This document shows positions 58,011 through 64,000 of a stretch of DNA of 64,000 nt, one piece after another; the first letter of the stretch is position 1; every line of letters begins with the position of its first letter. The translations under genes were made by a program, and so were the position numbers. A model generated the notes under the pieces. The model saw only the letters and a list, made by a program, of their open reading frames with translations. It was not told where the DNA came from and made no database searches. Source of the stretch: Ignelater luminosus (lineage: Eukaryota > Arthropoda > Insecta > Coleoptera > Elateridae); assembly GCA_011009095.1 (NCBI GenBank), contig VTPC01000674.1:1-64000 (forward strand), given 5' to 3'.

Positions 58011-59456
58011 ATGCATTATTGTTGTGTACCACAGTGCAAAAACTATTATACTAAGGGAATATCCATGCACGGGTTTCCCCGGAATAATATAAAACTGAAA
58101 AACAAGTGGAAAATCTTACTCAAAATTGATAAAGGAGTAACTTATTCCATGAAAGTATGCAGTGCACACTTTACAAAAAACGATTACATTTTACCAGGTA
58201 AATTTAATACATAATTAACTGAACGTACATTTAAACTGAATTAAATCTTTTATTAGATGTACCTAGCAAAAAAAAGAAGTTTAAAAGGAACAGCTTACCC
58301 TTCTATAAACTTGCCTCAAGGAAGTTGTGATCGAAAAGTCAATATAGATCAGCAAAGAAATCGTGCAAGTCGTTACAAAAAGAGAGAAGAACAGCAAGCA
58401 GATAAGGCTAGATTAAAAACAGCAGAAATCCTCCTTGAATTAGCAGAGGGACATCACAAAAATGCTACAGATAATTCAGAACATACAGCTGATGTTGAAG
58501 AAGAGCAACTTCAAGTGAATAATACACCCATTTTTTCAGACAAATCATGTCAAGTGAATACATTCATAGATAATTCCAAGTTCGATATAGCAGACATTGT
58601 AAATAACAAATATCGGCTAAAATTCTGTACTGGAATTCCAAATATGGCACTATTCAATGTATTATCAAATGCACTTAATACTAGAATTGGCACTAAAAAC
58701 TTTTGTGCCCGTAAGAAAATACTTTTAACATTAATGAAAATAAAATTGGGGTTAAGTTTCTGCTTTCTTGCAATACTTTTTAATATTAGTTCAGTTACTA
58801 CACAGAAGTACTTTAACAGCACTTGCAAGATACTAGCTGCATTTCTTAAGGTTTTCATCAGATTCCCTTCAAAAGAGGAAGTTTTAGGAAACATTCCAAA
58901 ATGTTTTGAAAAATTTAAAAACTGTAGGATAATTCCTGATTGCACTGAAATACCACTTCAAAAAAGCCATTGTTTGAAATGCAGAATGAGAAGCTACTCA
59001 TTTTACAAAAAAGACCATACAATTAAAATATTAATAGGTGTTTCGCCATCTGGAATGATTACTTACCTCAGTAAAGCTTATGGGGGCCGAGCTTCGGACA
59101 AGGCAATATTTAATAAAGAAAAAATAATAGAACTATTGATACCTGGGCTTGATGCAATAATGGTGGATAAGGGGTTTTTAATAGATGATGAATGTAAGAG
59201 AAATTATATTAAACTTTATCAACCACCTTTTCTGGGAAGAGGTAAAAGCCAATTCTCTAAAGAAGAAGCAGAAGAGACTGCAGAAATTGCAAGGGCACGT
59301 GTTCATGTAGAAAGAAGGATTCAGAGACTCAAGAACTTTACATTGCTGAAGAATAGGTACTCGTGGACATTATTACCATTAATAGATGATATTTTAGTCA
59401 TTGTAAGTGCTCTGGTTGATCTTTCTGAACCTATATTAAGTTCAGATAAATTCTGA
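58011..59456 (+). CDS. THAP-DDE transposase of an ISL2EU (IS4EU)-type transposon
   Basis: Two exons: 58011..58197 and 58267..59456, giving 458 residues. Exon 1 is a C2CH THAP domain (CCVPQCKNYY...CSAHF). Exon 2 has a charged linker, a conserved helical region, and a DDE_Tnp_4-like catalytic core: Asp in IPDCTEIPLQKS, Asp in AIMVDKGFLID, Glu in HVERRIQRLKNF, plus AYGGRASDKAIF. All three acidic residues are present. The acceptor is ambiguous: CCTAG at 58266 keeps frame, but the stronger-looking TTATTAG at 58256 would put an 8-A run out of frame, so a 1-nt slip is an alternative. THAP plus this core together with a YqaJ-type partner gene identifies ISL2EU. The stop lies inside a perfect hairpin. 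Confidence 0.8.
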
Positions 59457-59482
59457 ACTTAATATAGGTTCAGAAAGATCAA
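59416..59482. repeat. Perfect 30-bp hairpin at the transposase stop codon
   Basis: Arms 59416-59445 and 59453-59482 are exact inverses separated by ATAAATT. The arm contains CTTTCTGAACCTATATTAAG. The TGA stop of the transposase is in the second arm, so the last residues are set by the fold. Confidence 0.9.
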
Positions 59483-59569
59483 GCTTCTGTAAATAGTTAT
59501 TTATTAATTTAAATAAAAACAAGCATAATTAATATACATTTATTTCTGCTGTGTAATATCTAGATTAAT

Positions 59570-60427
59570 AAAGTATGTGAAATATACAAAAGTAAGGCTG
59601 CTTAAAATTTCCATGAAATAAGCCTCGTCAAATTGTACATTGCAACAAATGAATGTCTTAAGAACTGTAAACAATAAAATCGCATTCAACTACATTTAAA
59701 ATGCCCATTAGTAATTGAATTTGATAATAACTACAATTTTTTTTTATAAAAAGTTACCTTATTATCTACAAGTTTCAAATAATCCAGATCACCATCTAAT
59801 GATAATGAATATGCACTTTTAGTTTTTCCCTTTATGGGGCATTTAATCTCAACTATTTTTTCTATACTACTATTTTTTATAATTAATCCATCGGGGCTAC
59901 ACCCAATCCAGGGAATGTTAGGGTTAATAACTAATCCACAGGCATGCAACTTTTCAGCAGTTTCATTTTCATAAGCTTTGATTGCATGTTTTTCTTGTTG
60001 TAAGCCATACATTGTATTTTCATCGCTATGAAATGCAGGATTTTTAAATTTCTTTATTTTTGCTTCCCAATCTGGTTGTTTATTTTTACAATAAGTATGC
60101 AATCCAGTGTTGCTACAATATTACATCAACCTGCTGCCCCAGCTTTACAACTACAGTAGCATTTCCATTGCAATGCATCTGCAATAATAAAAAATTAATT
60201 CATTATATTTTACTAATTATACTTAAACTTACCTGAATGAAGAGTAATAGATATTTTATGTGGGTGGTCGTTTAATTTGGATGTTTTCAAGCACAATGAT
60301 ACTATTTGCTTGACTGTTTGCCACATAAAATAATATGTCCGGCTTTTAACACTTCATCACCTTCTTTAAAAGGCTGTATAGCTACGCCTACGTACTTTAA
60401 AATATCTGCTAGATCAATATTCACCAT
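59570..60427 (-). pseudogene. Broken YqaJ-nuclease/SWIM-type partner gene of the ISL2EU element
   Basis: On the minus strand: an N-terminal piece from ATG 60427 (MVNIDLADILKYVGVAIQPF) that shifts frame after LCGKQ and resumes VSLCLKTSKLNDHPHKISIT; a SWIM-type cysteine piece WKCYCSCKAGAAG followed by a stop (about 60140); the YqaJ core 60102-59746 (MYGLQQEKHAIKAYE, WIGCSPDGLI, VEIKCPIKGKT); and after an intron (GTAACT donor) a C-terminal piece KTFICCNVQFDEAYFMEIL. The core keeps SPDG and EIKCP, the metal-binding PD-(D/E)xK-like residues of YqaJ recombinase/exonuclease. Several stops and frameshifts break the rest. Confidence 0.7.
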
Positions 60428-62074
60428 TTTAAACAAAGTTAAAGCAGAACCTTCGTGTATTTATAAGAGGTCCACATATATTTGACATCCTCGAATCCTC
60501 AAACTAGCGTCCATGTTGAGATTTTACAATGCCATCTATATGTGTAGAATTCTCCGTATCTCACTCTGATGAAATCGGTGAAATAGAAATGCAAGAAAAT
60601 ACTGAAATTTGTACAATAATAAGAAATAAGCCAATGTATCTGATATAAATGATACCAGCCCATATATATTTATGCTAAATCGATGTTGAAATCTGGTTTC
60701 CTGAATTTCATGTCGATTTTCTAATGCTCATGTATGCAAATTATAATTAGTAGCTGTTGTTCTCCCCAATGGCATTTGGCAACGGCAAAAATTTTGTCCT
60801 TTCTTCGTGTATAGATATCTTGCACGCTTTGTAAATGGTAAGAATAATATCCTTCATCATGAACTTTGAGTCAAACCTAGATGGTTACCAATTCTACAGT
60901 TACTAGTAGCAGGGTCAGCAGTTGTTGCATTTATGGTATCATCTTCAAGATCAACATTCCTATTTCAACCAATGATTGGTAAATTATCTGAATTCACAAA
61001 GGTTATTGTGAATTCTTATAAAAACTAGATAATGCTAATATCAGCACATTCGCGATTATACTCCGTACTCCATTTTTCAGCAATTCTTTAAAGAAGTACG
61101 TAACCCCCTCTTTACATCTCCACGTTAAGGAGATTATAACCATGCAAAATTGTAGAAAGATAGATATTTTCTAGTAAAGGCCATGCAAAAGATCTTGGCT
61201 CAATACCTTATGTTGTCTTTGATATATTAGAAAAACAAAAGATTTTTAACAAAACTTTAACATCTTGTACCTGTAAAGCTAAGTATTTTTGAGTATAAGT
61301 TTATTGAGTAGGTACTTATTTTTTGATGCTTTTATCACCTTCCGATATATTGATCATTCCTCATGAAACACCCTGTATATTTTAAAAAATAAAAAGCATT
61401 TTTGAATAGCTTGCAATCAATATTGCACGAGATATAAATGTAGTTCCAGTTATTTTAAATAACCACAACTAGGACCTCTAGCTATGTTATTACTTTCAAA
61501 CTGGTTACTTCACGACTTAACAGTTGGGTATCTCATCCCAAATTTTCAGTGATTCTCGAGTATCATACCCAAGCTCTTTTAATCTTAGTCAATGCAATTC
61601 TCCCCATAATGCAAATATCTAACGGATTAAGATTCAGAGGAGAGGACACATTTTTAAGCCGTTAAAAAATTCACCTTCTCAGGATACCATGTTGCGTTCT
61701 TTGCTTTGTGAAGGCAAAGCATGAACTAACATAAAAACAATATTTTGTGTGAAAACAAAATACTGTTATGTATTTCACATGCAAATGAAAAGCACAGGCA
61801 CTTGAAATGGGCCACTGTGTAATTACAATTTTGAAGAGAGCTAAGCTAAATACTGCTCTACACAATTTCAGTTCCCAAGTTCATAGAAAGCATAATATTA
61901 AGAAAAATAAACACACAAGATTGATGTAATTACTATAGAATATATTTATTCTCATTGTTATACATAAAGTTATAATTATGTCAATACTTGATAAAAAATA
62001 AAATTACAGTAAGGAGTATAATAGTAATAAAAAAAAAAGTTGGATATGAAATCAGTATATAATGTGAGATTAAT
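60428..62074. other. Intergenic sequence with TE scraps
   Basis: A lone terminus TGAAACACCCTGTATA at 61364-61379 matches the ends of the foldbacks at 26753. The minus strand of about 61500-61660 reads SPLNLNPLDI and other mariner-like pieces, very degenerate. No gene seen. Confidence 0.35.
61945..61950 (-). promoter_or_regulatory. Polyadenylation signal of the Rbp1-like gene
   Basis: AATAAA on the minus strand, 125 bp beyond the stop codon. Confidence 0.5.
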
Positions 62075-63351
62075 CTAACGGCGATCTCTGGAGTCACTGC
62101 GGCTTCTTCTGCTCCTGCTGCGAGAACGTGATCTGGGTGACCTCGAGCGTCTTGGAGAACGAGATCTATAAAATGTTTGGCATGTGTCACAAAAAGAAGA
62201 AAAATGCAGGTAATAATAAAACAAAATAAAATAAAAGATACGCATTGTTCCATTAACTTTACAACTGGACATTAGGTCCAATTGAAAATTTCTGATTTTA
62301 TTCTAAATAGGCTGGCAGGCTGTTACTAAAATCCTTATCATAGAGAACAATTATGTTACTATGCAGTGCTGATATCCTATTTCAGCTTTTAATGTCCAAT
62401 AAAACCTATTTTAAAAGGGTAAAAATAATATTTCATCCAAACTTGTACTATTTTATTAGGCACTTACCTGCAATACCATAAATTTTTTTTATGAGTACTT
62501 ACTTAAATCTTCTATGTTAGTAATTATCTACAAGTGTGGATGATTAAACAATAAGACTCAAATCAAAATTTCTACGTTAAGGATTTATTACCTGCATTGT
62601 ACCTGATGAAAATGTACTAATTGAAAAAAAAAATTCAATTTGAAGTAGAGAAATGTCAGCAAAATTAGAATAATGTGAATTTTGACCCCACAAACATTTA
62701 CTGAGTATTTACACTTTTTAAAAGAAGTCGATGTGGGTGGCATGTTGGTTGATTATAGCAGGAAAATGCAGCTGATGTGGAGTTTTCTTTTAAAAAAAGT
62801 TGAAATATGCTGCTGGTGAGTAGTTGAGTCTAAGCGGAGAACGGACGCGGACACCACCGATGGTGGATGTAGTAGCTGTAGTAGTTGTTGGGTGTGTCGA
62901 TGTAAGATGAGATGTGTGGCGGGGGGGGGGTGGGGCTCAGTCGGGGGGAGTAGTAAACAACAGCAGTGGCGCTGCCCTGTAATGTGCGCCAAAAATGTTT
63001 AACTGCTGCCGTCTTATTTATTAATAAATATTAACTCACAGATACTCAGTAATTTTCAATACAATATGTTATAAGATTAAGTCGAGGATTTTTTCATTCA
63101 ATTACTGTTTTTCAGAAATTTAGTAAATGAGTTCTGTGAATTAATATGCAGAAGGTATTGAAGCAGCACTAAAAATTCAAAACATCCAAATAACATTTCT
63201 CTTAAAAAAAAAGTTAAGTACATTTAGTGATTGTATTTAAAACAGTTCAAATAATACAAACCTGGAGTATCGAGGTGGAGGCCGGCGACCGCCACCACGA
63301 CGGGATCTTCCATTGGACATTTCAACACGAATCCTTGTTCCACAGCAGCGC
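62075..63351 (-). CDS. Rbp1: SR splicing factor, Rbp1/SRSF3-like, C-terminal two exons (5' part outside window)
   Basis: Exons 63351..63262 and 62165..62075 join in frame. The first gives the end of an RRM (RCCGTRIRVEMSNG) followed by RSRRGGGRRPPPRY. The second gives an RS domain (SRSPRRSRSPRSRSRSRSRR) ending SDSRDRR and stop. The CCGTRIRVEM block is typical of Drosophila Rbp1 and relatives of SRSF3/SRSF7, nuclear SR proteins that bind exonic enhancers. The acceptor at 63352 shows that at least one upstream exon lies beyond 64000. The intron (62166-63261) holds a possible alternative exon. Confidence 0.85.
62760..62985 (-). other. Possible alternative exon in the Rbp1-like intron
   Basis: A GC-rich island within AT-rich intron. 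On the minus strand an acceptor-like GCGCACATTACAG precedes it. If spliced from exon 63262 it would read 13 codons (RAAPLLLFTTPPD) and stop. The other frame is Ser/Thr/Pro-rich (YYSPRLSPTPPPPRHTSHL). No clear donor found. Confidence 0.25.
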
Positions 63352-63639
63352 CTGAAGCAAACCATTAACAATAACTTTTAGATTATAATAAAAATATCAA
63401 TTTTCTAAAGTTAAATACAGTTAGTGCCTCCATGGTTAGTGCATTTAATTAGAAATATCCATGGGTTGTTAAAAATCTATTTCTTTTCATAGCAAACAAA
63501 ACACGTTTACATTCTGTAGATTTCACTGTATAAATTAATAGAAAGTAATTTGAGATTATGTAATGCAAAATGTTACAAAAAAAAAACCCTTTTTTTAGAA
63601 TGGTCATAGGAAAATTATATTCAATGAACTCCGAAGGAA

Positions 63640-63935
63640 TCCTTACTGAATTTGAGAAGTCTACACATTTTTTTTAAATTTTGACTTCAGATTTGGATTT
63701 AACATCAAAACTAAAGACCATGTAGTGTCTTCATTTTTTGAGATCTCTTCGGGAACATGGTCAAAATTTTTTTTACTTTAGAATCGTATTCTACATAAAA
63801 AAATAAGATACGTATACTTTTAGTTTTTTGGTATCACCTCGGGAGCATGGTCAAACTAGCCGTCGGAATTTGAAAAAAGTAACAAACAGAATTCATTGTG
63901 GTTATACAGTGCATTCCCAGATGTTTTTTTACTAG
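63640..63935. repeat. Dispersed repeat, family B copy 2
   Basis: Inverse-orientation copy of 12098-12455: it shares GGGAACATGGTCAAA, TCGTATTCTACAT, TTGTGGTTATAC and TGCATTCCCAGATGTTTTT. Located upstream of the last two Rbp1-like exons, inside that gene's upstream intron. Confidence 0.6.
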
Positions 63936-64000
63936 AATAATAAATTATACTGATGGTTATTATTAATAGAAATGCTGAATTTTGTAACCATTGTCTAGCA

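Larger units (their letters stand above)
58011..60427. mobile_element. ISL2EU-type DNA transposon (minimal extent, two convergent genes)
   Basis: The THAP-DDE gene on plus and the YqaJ/SWIM gene on minus are arranged tail to tail with about 110 bp between them. I could not define the terminal repeats. Weak candidates are TGGTGGCAATTTACAAAG near 57940 and the inverse of GATTTTACAATGCCATC near 60520, sharing a downstream TTTGAGGAT. The true ends are probably within 57900-60560. Confidence 0.65.

Noticed and set aside
1..64000. CRISPR arrays, rRNA, tRNA or bacterial operons
   Set aside because: None seen. Intron structure, splice signals and TE content are those of an insect nuclear genome.

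Overview
This is an AT-rich stretch of an insect nuclear genome with intron-rich genes. The identifiable host proteins are close to arthropod or human orthologues (Mob1, ISCA1, SF1, hnRNP F/H, an Rbp1/SRSF3-type SR protein, a STIL/Ana2-like centriole protein). The density of mariner-type foldbacks, pogo and hAT MITEs, a Bel/Pao element and a THAP/YqaJ (ISL2EU-type) transposon suggests a TE-rich insect, perhaps a beetle. That placement is inference, not proof.

Host gene layout: STIL/Ana2-like 3' part (+, 1-2766); ISCA1 (-, 3658-4409), head-to-head with MOB1/mats (+, 4737-8796) across about 330 bp; a gene-poor 8 kb; splicing factor SF1 (-, 16878-38821, eight exons over 22 kb); a 2.9 kb divergent spacer; an hnRNP F/H (glorund-type) gene (+, 41753-46182); a TE-dominated 46-62 kb region; and the last two coding exons of an Rbp1-like SR splicing factor (-, 62075-63351, 5' end outside). 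Three of the genes (SF1, hnRNP F/H, Rbp1-like) act in pre-mRNA splicing. No shared regulation is implied.

SF1's 13 kb intron, which separates its two zinc knuckles, holds an intact antisense four-exon gene with a ZSWIM3-N-type domain (24278-25460), a dead mariner element, and a run of foldback elements laid end to end (26753-30133). A further SF1 intron holds a three-unit foldback inserted into an older palindrome (33800-35105). These TA-flanked foldbacks, with CAGGG(T) ends and, in one case, the same mariner transposase tail in both arms, are the most unusual structure in the window.

Other mobile DNA: a young Bel/Pao LTR retrotransposon (49302-55898) with 262-bp LTRs differing at two positions, a CTTTG target duplication and one open 1697-codon polyprotein; a THAP-DDE transposase gene with an intact catalytic triad facing a broken YqaJ-nuclease partner gene (58011-60427); a hAT MITE with an exact 8-bp target duplication (39971-40480); two pogo-like MITEs; and several MITE families. 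All exon joins were made by eye from splice signals and reading-frame continuity.
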